DNA of 22,183 nt, taken from positions 1 to 22,183 of the IMG/VR virus record IMGVR_UViG_3300020205_000619; one strand, given 5' to 3'. The translations under genes were made by a program, and so were the position numbers. The notes under the pieces are model-generated. The model ran no database searches. It saw only the letters and a program-made list of their open reading frames with translations, and was not told where the DNA came from. Numbering within the stretch: the first letter of the stretch is position 1; the number at the start of each line of letters is the position of its first letter. Below are positions 7,197 to 15,803 of the stretch, one piece after another. This stretch comes from a virus.

Positions 7197-8650
7197 TGCA
7201 ACATTTTTATGATGGTCAGATTAGACGATATCTTACTCAGACAATTCGTGTCTTGAGTAATTTTGTTGTGAAATATGGCGACGGTACACTAGTGCGTATT
7301 CCAGTAATATATGGTGACCAGGACCGACAGGCTGCAAATATTATAAGACAAAATACTGCATCCACTGTTAGCAGTGTTCCGAGAATAGGCATTTACATAT
7401 CCGGACTAGACTTGGATTCTAGCAGGTTGGGAGACAGTAGTTTTATTGGTAAAATGCATATACGAGAACGCGGCATCGATGCTGAAGTAAACCAGTACAC
7501 GCAAGGCCAAGGACGTAACTATACAGTCGAGCGACTAATGCCGACTCCATTTAAGCTGACAATGAAAGCTGATATATGGACTGCGAACACTGATCAAAAG
7601 TTACAAGTGTTAGAACAAATACTAGTGCTGTTTAATCCTACATTAGAAATACAAACTACAGACAACTATGTTGACTGGACCAGTTTATCAGTATTGAGTA
7701 TCAGCTCGCTGTCTTGGAGTTCGCGCACAGTTCCTGTAGGAGCCGACACTCCAATTGACATTGCCACAATAACATTTGAGGCTCCTATATGGATTAGTCC
7801 GCCTGTTAAAGTCAAGCACCTTGGAGTTGTTACTAGCATTATCAACAGCATCTATAGAAATACAGACACTACCGCAGATAGTTATATCGATGGATTGGGC
7901 CAGCCGATGACTTCAGGTACTACCAATCTTTCAACAAACTTGTCTATAAATGTTATCACAGCATCAGACTATGTTATTCAAGTTTATAATGGCCAAGGTT
8001 CCCTGCTTTCACGTCGAGAAGGTTATACTCCAAGAGAACCTACATTAGAAATACCAGTGCGCGGTGGATCTCCTATTGCATGGACTGAATTGTTTGTCAA
8101 ATACGCTGATAAGTATGTTGCCGGGTCTAGTATGATTTATTTGATACAGCCTAACGGAACTGAAGTGGTAGGCACATTTGCCATTAACCCACTAGATGAC
8201 AACCTAATCACTATAACATGGGACGATGCTACATTCCCAACTAACGATTTGCTCGCGCCAACTGGCATAGAAGGTAATCGTGCCAACGGTCTAAGTGCAG
8301 GCACATTCGATGCTATTATCAACCCGCAGAAAGTATATCCTGGACACGGCATGCAAAACGTAGAAGCAGGTGATAGATTTTTAATTATCGATGATATCGG
8401 TTCTGCAATAAATCAAGACGGTGCCGATGCTTGGAAAAACGATAACGGCACTGATTTTGTTGCCCGTGCTAATGATATTATCGAGTGGAATGGCTCGGCT
8501 TGGAACATTGTATTCGACGCTCAAGAAGACAACCAGCACCTTGTGCAAACTAATATATACAGTGGCATTCAGTATGTGTGGAATAACATAATGTGGGCTA
8601 AATCTTTTGAGGGCGAGTACGCACCGGGATCATGGAGAATAGAATTGTAA
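7196..8650 (+). CDS. gp15: Tail sheath stabiliser / tail completion protein, T4 gp15 family, with C-terminal extension
   Basis: gp15 caps the head-proximal end of the tail, stabilises the sheath and docks to the neck. Residues 1 to about 220 match the T4 gp15 pattern: FYDGQIRRYLTQTIRVLSNF, VRIPVIYGD, VPRIGIYISGLDLD, RLMPTPFKLTMKADIWTAN, KLQVLEQILVLFNPTLEI and TFEAPIWISPPV. T4 gp15 is 272 residues. This product is 484, so about 250 residues are added, with Ser/Thr/Asp-rich strands and a Trp-rich end (IIEWNGSAW, YVWNNIMWA). The start overlaps the gp14 stop by one base, so translation is probably coupled. The last 19 bases overlap the Nudix gene. Confidence 0.9.
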   Translation: MQHFYDGQIRRYLTQTIRVLSNFVVKYGDGTLVRIPVIYGDQDRQAANIIRQNTASTVSSVPRIGIYISGLDLDSSRLGDSSFIGKMHIRERGIDAEVNQYTQGQGRNYTVERLMPTPFKLTMKADIWTANTDQKLQVLEQILVLFNPTLEIQTTDNYVDWTSLSVLSISSLSWSSRTVPVGADTPIDIATITFEAPIWISPPVKVKHLGVVTSIINSIYRNTDTTADSYIDGLGQPMTSGTTNLSTNLSINVITASDYVIQVYNGQGSLLSRREGYTPREPTLEIPVRGGSPIAWTELFVKYADKYVAGSSMIYLIQPNGTEVVGTFAINPLDDNLITITWDDATFPTNDLLAPTGIEGNRANGLSAGTFDAIINPQKVYPGHGMQNVEAGDRFLIIDDIGSAINQDGADAWKNDNGTDFVARANDIIEWNGSAWNIVFDAQEDNQHLVQTNIYSGIQYVWNNIMWAKSFEGEYAPGSWRIEL

Positions 8651-9081
8651 CAGATCGGATAGTATGCAGTGGAGCATTGATGTATGCTCGCGATACCCAA
8701 CGATTTTTATTGTTACAAAAAGCACATGGCAAACACAAGGGCACATGGGGCTTAGTGGGTGGTACTAACGAAGCAGGCGAGACTGCTTGGCAAGGATTAA
8801 AGCGTGAAATTTCTGAAGAAATTGGAGATTTTCCCAAAATAATCAAAACAATACCTTTAGAAACATTTGTTAGTAACGACCAAGTGTTTAATTTTCACAC
8901 CTACTTGTGCGTGATAGATAAAGAATTTATTCCAGTGTTGAGCGACGAACACTGCGGATGGGCGTGGTCAACAATCGATTATGCTCCTAAGCCTTTGCAC
9001 CAAGGTCTTAGAAATAGTTTTACTAATAAAATAATCAAGACTAAATTACAAACAATCTTTGATCTTATTGACTTGATTTAA
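8632..9081 (+). CDS. Nudix hydrolase
   Basis: This family cleaves a nucleoside diphosphate linked to another group (for example oxidised dNTPs, dCTP, ADP-ribose or NADH). The Nudix box is complete: G44, five residues, E50, seven residues, then R58-E-I-S-E-E-I-G65, with the metal-binding glutamates present. At 149 residues it is a single-domain enzyme; KGTWGLVGGTNEAGET before the box is typical of MutT-like members. It starts inside the end of gp15 (19-base overlap, other frame), and its last 17 bases overlap the end of the convergent halogenase-like gene. Nudix genes are common in T4-like phages and usually thought to manage nucleotide pools. The substrate cannot be read from sequence. Confidence 0.92.
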   Translation: MENRIVTDRIVCSGALMYARDTQRFLLLQKAHGKHKGTWGLVGGTNEAGETAWQGLKREISEEIGDFPKIIKTIPLETFVSNDQVFNFHTYLCVIDKEFIPVLSDEHCGWAWSTIDYAPKPLHQGLRNSFTNKIIKTKLQTIFDLIDLI

Positions 9082-10558
9082 TCATGTCGATCCACTGCTT
9101 GTGATCAACAGATGCCAATTCAACTGCCTGTTTAATCTTACGAATGTCTGCAGATACTTGTGCGGCACGAGCATATAGTCCCTGACTACGTAAAAAATGT
9201 TCAATGCGTGTGTTGTCTTTATACATACCATGGCCGTACGCGATACAATTAAAACTAGTCGATTCAAACATCCATCTATCGTCTTCGATATCCCGGTGTG
9301 TTATAAAACTGTGTTTTAGTTTTTCTTCCATGCTACAGAGCCAGCCAGGTTTATTTTCATCAAGATATCTCCAAAATTCTGAATCCGTTCTGCCAGTATT
9401 GTAGAAAAATCTTATGTATTTAAAACTGTTTTCGTATATAGCTTCTGCAAGCCTATTATAATTTTCAATATCAAATGCTAAATTCTTACCGTGATAGATT
9501 CTAACAAAATTGTCTACTTGTGTAATTAAATGATGTATACTAGTAGCTTCTAACGGTTCAACGAAGCCGCTAGCAAGACCCATGGCCACACAATTTCCAA
9601 TCCATAAATTTTTGAAATACCCATTACTAAAACTAATAACTCTGTCACTGGCTAATTCTACGTTGTGTGTTTTTAAAAGCCATTGATTAAAATCTTCCTT
9701 GGCTTCTTGATCTGTAGTAAATTTACTACTATATACGTAGCCAGTTCCCCTTCGATTAGATAGCGGTACATCTAAAATCCAACCATTTTTACTAGCTTCT
9801 GCTGTGGTGTATGGCGGAATACTATCAAATTCTTTGAACAGCGGATTAGGTATAGTTCTATTTGTAGGTAGTTGGTCTGAAATATCAACCCACTCGGGAT
9901 TAAGATTTTTAATTAAAGTTCTAGAATAGCCCGATGCATCGATAAAAATATCTGCCACAATTTCTTGCCCATCTTTAAGATGTATAGATGTAATATTCCC
10001 GTTTGCAACATTTACGCTATCGACAACTCCATCTATTATAGTCAGTTGATCTTTGAATTTATCTTCAACATACTTACTAAACAATGTTGCATCAACGTGC
10101 ATTGCATGACGATATTGTAAGTTGTTTGCAGACGGGATTGTATTATGTTCAAAATAATATTTGCCGTAATTATACGATCCGTCGTACTGATCGTGTAAAA
10201 TATCATAAGCATCAATGGCATTATAAAACATCAACGGCTGGTCGAGCCTTGCCAATGCATCGTTTAGTGGAAAACTGTGATACCATTCGCTGCCTTCGTG
10301 GGTCCAGTTTTTAAATTTTAAACCTAGTTTAATTGTTGCGTTGCAATGTTGTATCAACTCAACTGTTGTTATGCCAACTACTTTTAAATATGCATCAAAT
10401 ACAGGAGTTAAACTTTCACCGACACCAATTCCAGGAGTATTATGATCGTATATTACTCGTATATTAGCCAGTGGTCCCCAAAATGCTTTCATATATGAGG
10501 CGGCTATCATACCTGCGGTGCCTCCGCCCACTACTACAATATTATACTGGTTTTTCAT
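9065..10558 (-). CDS. Divergent flavin-dependent tryptophan-halogenase-like protein (copy A)
   Basis: This FAD-dependent enzyme of the tryptophan halogenase superfamily has 497 residues. Visible parts are the FAD dinucleotide-binding GGGTAG at 11-16, GIGVGES at 43-49, and a lysine at 77 in the N-A-T-I-K context that matches the catalytic lysine of PrnA/RebH (hypohalous acid relay). ASGFVEPLEATS at about 329-340 carries the conserved acidic region. The usual W-x-W-x-I-P motif is altered to GWILDVP (259-265), lacking the second Trp. Start and stop are linked to copy B: ATGA overlap with its stop, with GAGGA upstream. It is the last gene of the minus arm. It may be a halogenase with an unusual substrate or a flavin oxygenase. 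Confidence 0.82.
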   Translation of the reverse strand: MKNQYNIVVVGGGTAGMIAASYMKAFWGPLANIRVIYDHNTPGIGVGESLTPVFDAYLKVVGITTVELIQHCNATIKLGLKFKNWTHEGSEWYHSFPLNDALARLDQPLMFYNAIDAYDILHDQYDGSYNYGKYYFEHNTIPSANNLQYRHAMHVDATLFSKYVEDKFKDQLTIIDGVVDSVNVANGNITSIHLKDGQEIVADIFIDASGYSRTLIKNLNPEWVDISDQLPTNRTIPNPLFKEFDSIPPYTTAEASKNGWILDVPLSNRRGTGYVYSSKFTTDQEAKEDFNQWLLKTHNVELASDRVISFSNGYFKNLWIGNCVAMGLASGFVEPLEATSIHHLITQVDNFVRIYHGKNLAFDIENYNRLAEAIYENSFKYIRFFYNTGRTDSEFWRYLDENKPGWLCSMEEKLKHSFITHRDIEDDRWMFESTSFNCIAYGHGMYKDNTRIEHFLRSQGLYARAAQVSADIRKIKQAVELASVDHKQWIDMIKSSQ

Positions 10559-12015
10559 GCTTGTCCTCTTATTGCTTCTAGCATCTGTTTGTGTGTAATT
10601 GTATTATCCTGCATTGATTTATTTGTGTTTATTAAATCTTCTATTACTCCGTATGCATGTTCTCTCGCGCCTGGTGGCATTGTATTGTATTCATGAGTAA
10701 TACTATCTCGATCAAATAATCCAAGACCGTGCAAAATAAAAATAAAATGCAAATCTTTAAACAATACATACGGAGATACATCTCCAAAATCATCAGCAAC
10801 TGGCATTTTATGCCGCCATATATTCAAGTTTGTTTGCAAACTATCGGGTAATTTTACATCTGATACTTTTCTCCAAAACGCAGTATCGCGTCGAGGACAA
10901 ACAAAATGTAATAAAATAAAGTCCCGAATGTTGTGTACGATGTCAGTAAACGATTTGTTATATTTGTCTATTACATCTTGATTGTAATTTACAAGTTTGT
11001 GCATTAGTAAAAACGATTGCTGAATACTAGTTCCAATACTACTGGCTTCTAGAGGTTCGACAAAGCTACTGCTTAAACCAATTGCACAACAATTTTTAAT
11101 CCACGGTGTGTCAAGCGAGCCTGGATCAAATTTAATATGTTGTCCTATTTTTATTTCATGTCCTAACACACTCTCAACTTCTGCCTTGGCTTGATCAGGA
11201 GTTAAAAATTCATCATCGTAAATATAACCATTGCCCCATCTGCCAAATACAGGCGTGCGAAATAGCCAACCATAGTCCATGGCTTTTGCTAAACTCCACA
11301 TATTATAATTGTCAGTATCTGGTGTTTGAAATACTATAGCACTATTTGTCTTTAAATATTCTTTATGCGACACCCATTTTGCACCTAGCTTGCTAATTAA
11401 GAATTTCTTAAATCCAGTACAATCGATATAAAAATCGTATTTGTAAGTAGCATCTTCGCTTTGTAACTCGTCAATATCACCGCTAGCTGTTAATGTAGCA
11501 TCTGTTATTTCGTCGTGATAAATTGCAATATCCCTATCCAGTGCAATTTTTGTTAAGTAATCATTTAGTTTAAACGTATCAAAGTGATACTGTGCAACCG
11601 GTGATACATTATTTTCTAAGAACCATTTTTGTACCTTGTTATCCCAGAAGATTTCTCCGTTCATTTCTTTTGCAGGTGCACCATCGCTTACCATCTTACC
11701 AAAGATTATGGGATAATTTTTCTCCCATACTAAATTGTAGCCATCTTGTATACTATGCATATAGTCTGGTACTCCCCAGTCTTTAAACATAATACCTATC
11801 TTAAAAGTTGCATCGCAAGATTTGATCATCTCGCCTGCGTTTATTCCTACAAAGTTAGCAAAGTTTAACCAGTGCTCAGTCGAGCCTTCTCCTACTCCAA
11901 CAATCCCAATGCGTTTTGAACAAACAATATCTACCTGACTATCTGGGAATCGTTTCTTCATCATAAGAGCAGATACTAGTCCGGCGGTGCCGCTGCCTAC
12001 AATGCAAATTCTCAT
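10555..12015 (-). CDS. Divergent flavin-dependent tryptophan-halogenase-like protein (copy B)
   Basis: This 486-residue product starts at MRICIVG; I chose ATG 12015 because GGAGG lies six bases upstream and the ATG overlaps the previous stop (ATGA). An upstream in-frame start at 12039 has no such support. FAD motif GSGTAG is at 7-12, GIVGVGEG near 37-44, the catalytic-type lysine K72 in C-D-A-T-F-K, and LSSSFVEPLEASS at about 314-326. In place of W-x-W-x-I-P it has GWLFRTP (249-255), again without the second Trp. It shares layout with copy A but is clearly diverged, so this is an old duplication or two separate acquisitions. It is coupled at both ends by ATGA overlaps, implying the two proteins are made together. 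Confidence 0.82.
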   Translation of the reverse strand: MRICIVGSGTAGLVSALMMKKRFPDSQVDIVCSKRIGIVGVGEGSTEHWLNFANFVGINAGEMIKSCDATFKIGIMFKDWGVPDYMHSIQDGYNLVWEKNYPIIFGKMVSDGAPAKEMNGEIFWDNKVQKWFLENNVSPVAQYHFDTFKLNDYLTKIALDRDIAIYHDEITDATLTASGDIDELQSEDATYKYDFYIDCTGFKKFLISKLGAKWVSHKEYLKTNSAIVFQTPDTDNYNMWSLAKAMDYGWLFRTPVFGRWGNGYIYDDEFLTPDQAKAEVESVLGHEIKIGQHIKFDPGSLDTPWIKNCCAIGLSSSFVEPLEASSIGTSIQQSFLLMHKLVNYNQDVIDKYNKSFTDIVHNIRDFILLHFVCPRRDTAFWRKVSDVKLPDSLQTNLNIWRHKMPVADDFGDVSPYVLFKDLHFIFILHGLGLFDRDSITHEYNTMPPGAREHAYGVIEDLINTNKSMQDNTITHKQMLEAIRGQA

Positions 12016-12788
12016 ATAGTACCTCCACGGTAAGGACAATTTCCTTCTAGGGATTTAGATAGTAAGTCTCGAGTTAGTGAAGGTTTAAGAAACGTTTTTG
12101 CTCCAGTTGAGGTTTGAGTTTTCTTAATCCACTCTGCTTCGTCTATCACGTGTGTTTTTAATTCTATAGGTGTATCTGTTAACGGAATTATATGCACAAG
12201 TGGCATACCGAGCGGTAATACAAACTCCTGTGTAGTTGTAGGAATTTCAACAAACGTATGTAAATGCAAGGAATGTTGATTTTTAAAATCAACTACGCCA
12301 CCAGCTGGTGCAATCTTATTAATCCACATAGGATTGTCGTTAGTTGTCCAGTAGGGTTTTTGAATTAAAAATTTAACACCTGTAGATTCTTCTATGTGCC
12401 ACGGTAATACTATTTTTAAATGCTGATATCCCTGGAACCCATCCCATTGGCCGGGCCAGTGGCTTTCTAAGCTAAAAGGATTGTCAGCACTGATAAAAGA
12501 ATATCTCCCTTCTTGACTAATCATAACGCTGACGTCAGTCCACAACGGTGCCATAAATCCTGTTTTAAAATAATCTATTACTCCTGGACACCCTTTAATA
12601 GTGCCGGAAGGAATTTTGTGTACCTGACCCGAGCCCGGATTTCTTCGTTCTTCGATACGCTCACCTGGTATTTTTCGTAACCAGTCGGGATAAAATCTTA
12701 TGGATGGCAAAATAGGTGCTGTTTTTTCTATAATAGCATCGTATGTAAAGCAATCAAGAACTAATTTTTTTTGTTTAAAGAAAAACAT
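12012..12788 (-). CDS. Conserved-looking protein of unknown function, Trp/Pro-rich
   Basis: I do not recognise a characterised family with certainty; it resembles unnamed proteins found in marine phages and bacteria. The 258 residues have no signal peptide or membrane helix. Visible stretches include RFYPDWLRKIPGE (31-43), TIKGCPGVIDYFKTGFMAPL (63-82), WPGQWDGFQGYQHLKIVLPW (111-130), VVDFKNQHSLHLHTFVEIP (165-183) and LPLGMPLVHIIPLT (191-204). The last part looks like a small beta barrel with a P-x-G-x-P-L-V-H turn, and the His pairs could bind metal, but no known triad is evident. It sits two bases after an oxygenase gene and overlaps the copy B start by ATGA, so its product is probably needed with those enzymes. 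Confidence 0.8.
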   Translation of the reverse strand: MFFFKQKKLVLDCFTYDAIIEKTAPILPSIRFYPDWLRKIPGERIEERRNPGSGQVHKIPSGTIKGCPGVIDYFKTGFMAPLWTDVSVMISQEGRYSFISADNPFSLESHWPGQWDGFQGYQHLKIVLPWHIEESTGVKFLIQKPYWTTNDNPMWINKIAPAGGVVDFKNQHSLHLHTFVEIPTTTQEFVLPLGMPLVHIIPLTDTPIELKTHVIDEAEWIKKTQTSTGAKTFLKPSLTRDLLSKSLEGNCPYRGGTI

Positions 12789-12790
12789 AA

Positions 12791-13450
12791 TTAAAGTTTA
12801 ACACCTAAGTTGCCGGAGATTGATATTCTATAATCGTCGGATGTAAAAAATGGGTTGACGCTGTGTGTTAATCCTGCTGGAAAAAATAGCATCCTTCCTT
12901 GAAATGTTTGATCTACTGGGATAGGCCATCCACTATGCATGCCTAATATATTAGAATAGTGAAATGTAAACTTTGAAGTTTTATTATTTTCGACTCCAAC
13001 ATCCGGAAACACTTTATACTCTTCTTCTAGTAAATACGGAATATTGATCCAAATTACAAAACTAAAGATTCCGGTATGCAAATGTGGCGGATTAAATTCG
13101 TGTTTCTTTTGAAAATTTACCCAAAGATCTTTTAATCTTAGTTGCGTTGAATCGTTGAAAACACCTATATCTACTTGACGGCTATACATCCATCTTTCGT
13201 CATACAATTTGGCTGCGTGGCAAACTAAAGGTTCTAGCGCATCCCAACATGTTTTGTCTAAAACATATTCGTGTTTTAAATGCCCTACAAGTTTATTTTG
13301 GAATCCAGGTGCTGACTTAAAATTATCTTTATAAATCCGGTCTGCCGAAGAAGATAAAATTTGCATAATATCTTCAGGTACTTGAATATCGAGTACGCCG
13401 ATATTTGGCATGTCTCTGTATGTAATGTGTAAGTCGCTTTTTATTGCCAT
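12791..13450 (-). CDS. Putative 2-oxoglutarate/Fe(II)-dependent oxygenase, paralogue 2 of a tandem pair
   Basis: The likely double-stranded beta-helix oxygenase has 219 residues. The iron-site region is N-P-P-H123-L-H125-T-G followed by FSFVIW. The distal half has H196-S-V-N-P-F, and R208 in the DYRISISGN strand, spaced as expected for 2-oxoglutarate binding. The first site is H-x-H, not the classical H-x-D/E, as is common in one branch of phage oxygenases. It is closely related to the gene at 13460-14122 (shared LRLKDLWVNFQKKHEFNPPH and KFTFHY blocks). AGGA lies before the ATG. The substrate is unknown; its position upstream of two flavoenzymes suggests hydroxylation or another oxidative step in the same pathway. 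Confidence 0.72.
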   Translation of the reverse strand: MAIKSDLHITYRDMPNIGVLDIQVPEDIMQILSSSADRIYKDNFKSAPGFQNKLVGHLKHEYVLDKTCWDALEPLVCHAAKLYDERWMYSRQVDIGVFNDSTQLRLKDLWVNFQKKHEFNPPHLHTGIFSFVIWINIPYLLEEEYKVFPDVGVENNKTSKFTFHYSNILGMHSGWPIPVDQTFQGRMLFFPAGLTHSVNPFFTSDDYRISISGNLGVKL

Positions 13451-13459
13451 GTTATATCC

Positions 13460-14122
13460 TTAAGCTGACAATCTTAAATTGCCTGCTACTGAAATTCTAA
13501 ACTCGTCAGATGTATAAAACGGATTTACACTATGATTTAAGTGCGACGGAAATAGTGCTATATTGCCTTCAAATTCTTTGTCTACATTAAGTGTATAATG
13601 TTGCATCTGTCCAAGTACGTTTACATAATGGAATGTAAATTTACTAGTACGGGTTGGGCCGCTTTTTATTTCAGGAAATACTTTCTCTTCTTCTTTTAAA
13701 TCGTACGGGATACTGATCCATATAACAAAACTCATGATTCCAGTGTGCGTATGGGGAGGATTAAATTCATGTTTCTTTTGAAGGTTGACCCATAAATCAG
13801 TTAGTCTTAATTGCTTGGGTACTGATACATTAAATTGCTCGTCAAGAGCTTGAAAATAATTCCACTTTTCATTATACAGCGATGCCACATATAACAAAAA
13901 CGGTTCTAAAATAGGTATACAAGTATCCAGGCCAAATTCGTGACTCATATGACCTAACAACAAATTTCGATAATCAAACGCCGAGTCAAAATTGTTATCC
14001 ATCATGCGTTTGATTTCTGTATTTAACGCAGCCATAACGTCTTTAGGCACTTGCGCTAATAGAACTCCATACGTTGGAAGTTCTCGAAAATCAACCATTA
14101 TTTTATCAAGTGTTTGGGTCAT
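13460..14122 (-). CDS. Putative 2-oxoglutarate/Fe(II)-dependent oxygenase, paralogue 1 of a tandem pair
   Basis: This is the first gene of the minus arm, 220 residues. It has N-P-P-H124-T-H126-T-G then MSFVIW, KFTFHY at 161-166, H197-S-V-N-P-F-Y and R209 in EFRISVAGN. The domain order and the H-x-H...H...R pattern match its neighbour, and the pair clearly arose by tandem duplication. Similarity begins at the first residues (MVDFRELPTYGVL against ITYRDMPNIGVL), supporting the start at 14122 although no good Shine-Dalgarno sequence is visible. It is nine bases from the next gene and probably heads a five-gene transcript running to 9065. Confidence 0.72.
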   Translation of the reverse strand: MTQTLDKIMVDFRELPTYGVLLAQVPKDVMAALNTEIKRMMDNNFDSAFDYRNLLLGHMSHEFGLDTCIPILEPFLLYVASLYNEKWNYFQALDEQFNVSVPKQLRLTDLWVNLQKKHEFNPPHTHTGIMSFVIWISIPYDLKEEEKVFPEIKSGPTRTSKFTFHYVNVLGQMQHYTLNVDKEFEGNIALFPSHLNHSVNPFYTSDEFRISVAGNLRLSA

Positions 14123-14210
14123 TAAGGTCTTGTTTGTAGTAGCTTATATATCATGATTATGCTCTAGCACCGCTTGTTTTAGATAAATTATTAAACTGAA
14201 GGAATTTTAC
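14123..14210. promoter_or_regulatory. Divergent control region between the two arms of the accessory cluster
   Basis: These 88 bases separate oppositely transcribed operons, so promoters for both arms must lie here or just inside the genes. On the plus strand GATAAATT (14182-14189) is one base from the phage late motif, followed by a good ribosome site (GAAGGA, 14198-14203) seven bases before the ATG. On the minus strand TATATAAG (14143-14150) is a weaker candidate about 20 bases before the start. No convincing sigma70 pair was found. Late-class expression is therefore suggested but not shown. Confidence 0.45.
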
Positions 14211-15803
14211 ATGCTAAACAAACATATCAAAAAAATTGTAATTGTAGGAGGTGGGTCTGCTGGATGGATGACTGCTGCCACACTTATTAGATTTTTTCCA
14301 AATAACGATATTTCGGTGATAGAAAGCCCAGATATTCCGATTGTAGGAGTAGGTGAAAGCACATTAGGCGGCATACGACACTGGACCCATGCACTAGGAA
14401 TTGATGAAAAAGATTTCATGGAATATACCAACGCTTCCTATAAGTTAAGTATTAAATTTACCGATTTCTATGATAAAGATTACGGATCTTTTCACTATCC
14501 GTTCGGTGGGCCAATACTTACCGATGCTCCAGAAGGATTAAATGAATGGCCTGCCAAGAAAATATTCTACCCAGAGACTCCGGTGGAAGATTATTGCAGA
14601 ACATACTATGCACAAATGCCGTTGGTCGAGGGCAACAAATATAGCCGCAACGAAGATGGTGACATTGATGGGTTCCGACCAGAAAAAGACGTAGCATATC
14701 ACTTTGATGCTCAATTGTTTGGTAGGTGGTTGCGTGAAAGATATTGTTTGCCACGTGGTGTAAAACATATCTCGGAGACGGTTGTTAATACTGTAACTAA
14801 CAACGATGGCATTGAAAAATTAATTCTGGAATCGGGCGAAGAAATTAGCGCAGATTTATTTGTTGACTGTACCGGCTGGAAGAGTATGTTGCTAGGTGAT
14901 GCATTGAAAGAACCATTCACTTCGTATTCAGACATACTACCAAACAACAGGGCATGGGCGGTACAAATACCGTACGAAAATCCTGAAAAAGAAATAGAAC
15001 CGTACACTAACTGCACAGCCATTGGACATGGATGGTGTTGGAATATACCACTATGGAGTCGCCTGGGCACGGGCTACGTTTATAGTGACAAGTTTATTAG
15101 CCCAGAAGATGCTAAAGAAGAATTCAAAGAATACTTAATGAGCAGTAAAATGACTATTCCTAGAACACGCGAGCAAGTAGATGCGTTAACTTATAGAGAT
15201 ATTAGTATGCGTATCGGAATCCACGAGCGCACGTGGGTTAAAAACGTAGTTGCTATTGGGTTAAGTGCAGGATTTATTGAGCCATTAGAATCAAATGGGT
15301 TATTTACTGTTCACGAATTTTTAATGTTATTAGTAGCTGCCTTGGATCGTCCTCATATTGCACAATGGGACCGTGACGGTTATAATACTGCGGCCTTATC
15401 TATTTTTAGAAACGTAGCAGAATTTGTGGCCATGCATTACGCACTAAGTGCTCGAAATGATACTAATTACTGGCAAGCTATTTCTAATAAAACATTTAGC
15501 CCAGAAATGGTTAAAAGATTACCTACTATTAATCGAGGATTTGCAGACTTAGTTGATAAAAAATTCTTCCTTTTTGGACATGCAGGTACCGGCGGAATAC
15601 ATTGTGTTGCAACAGGGTTGAACTATATGGTAATGAACCGTTTAAACATATTACATGCGGAGTTCCAGTACGGAAATAATCCAAAAAGACACCTTGACGA
15701 ATTCGTATTTAGACGTAAGTTTTTACAGGCAAAGTGGCAAGCAGCCGCTGACAGATCTCCTAGTTTATTCCAATATTTAAAGGATAATATATATGGTAAC
15801 TGA
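14211..15803 (+). CDS. Flavin-dependent tryptophan halogenase, canonical motif set
   Basis: This protein uses FADH2, O2 and halide to form a hypohalous species that is relayed through a lysine to an electron-rich substrate such as an indole. The 530-residue length matches PrnA/RebH-type enzymes. Motifs are all present: GGGSAGW at 13-19, GVGEST at 46-51, K78 in N-A-S-Y-K, GWCWNIPLW at 273-281 (the W-x-W-x-I-P signature), and LSAGFIEPLESNG at 350-362. It has a strong ribosome site (GAAGGA). The partner flavin reductase is not in the window and may come from the host. The next oxygenase gene starts 11 bases before its stop. Family membership is near certain; free tryptophan as substrate is not. 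Confidence 0.92.
   Translation: MLNKHIKKIVIVGGGSAGWMTAATLIRFFPNNDISVIESPDIPIVGVGESTLGGIRHWTHALGIDEKDFMEYTNASYKLSIKFTDFYDKDYGSFHYPFGGPILTDAPEGLNEWPAKKIFYPETPVEDYCRTYYAQMPLVEGNKYSRNEDGDIDGFRPEKDVAYHFDAQLFGRWLRERYCLPRGVKHISETVVNTVTNNDGIEKLILESGEEISADLFVDCTGWKSMLLGDALKEPFTSYSDILPNNRAWAVQIPYENPEKEIEPYTNCTAIGHGWCWNIPLWSRLGTGYVYSDKFISPEDAKEEFKEYLMSSKMTIPRTREQVDALTYRDISMRIGIHERTWVKNVVAIGLSAGFIEPLESNGLFTVHEFLMLLVAALDRPHIAQWDRDGYNTAALSIFRNVAEFVAMHYALSARNDTNYWQAISNKTFSPEMVKRLPTINRGFADLVDKKFFLFGHAGTGGIHCVATGLNYMVMNRLNILHAEFQYGNNPKRHLDEFVFRRKFLQAKWQAAADRSPSLFQYLKDNIYGN

Noticed and set aside
12016-12039. Upstream start for halogenase-like copy B
   Set aside because: The extra eight residues precede the FAD-binding strand, and GGAGG plus an ATGA overlap clearly favour the ATG at 12015.
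14538-15070. Minus-strand open frames inside the canonical halogenase gene
   Set aside because: They lie opposite a gene with complete family motifs and show no start signals or domain features.
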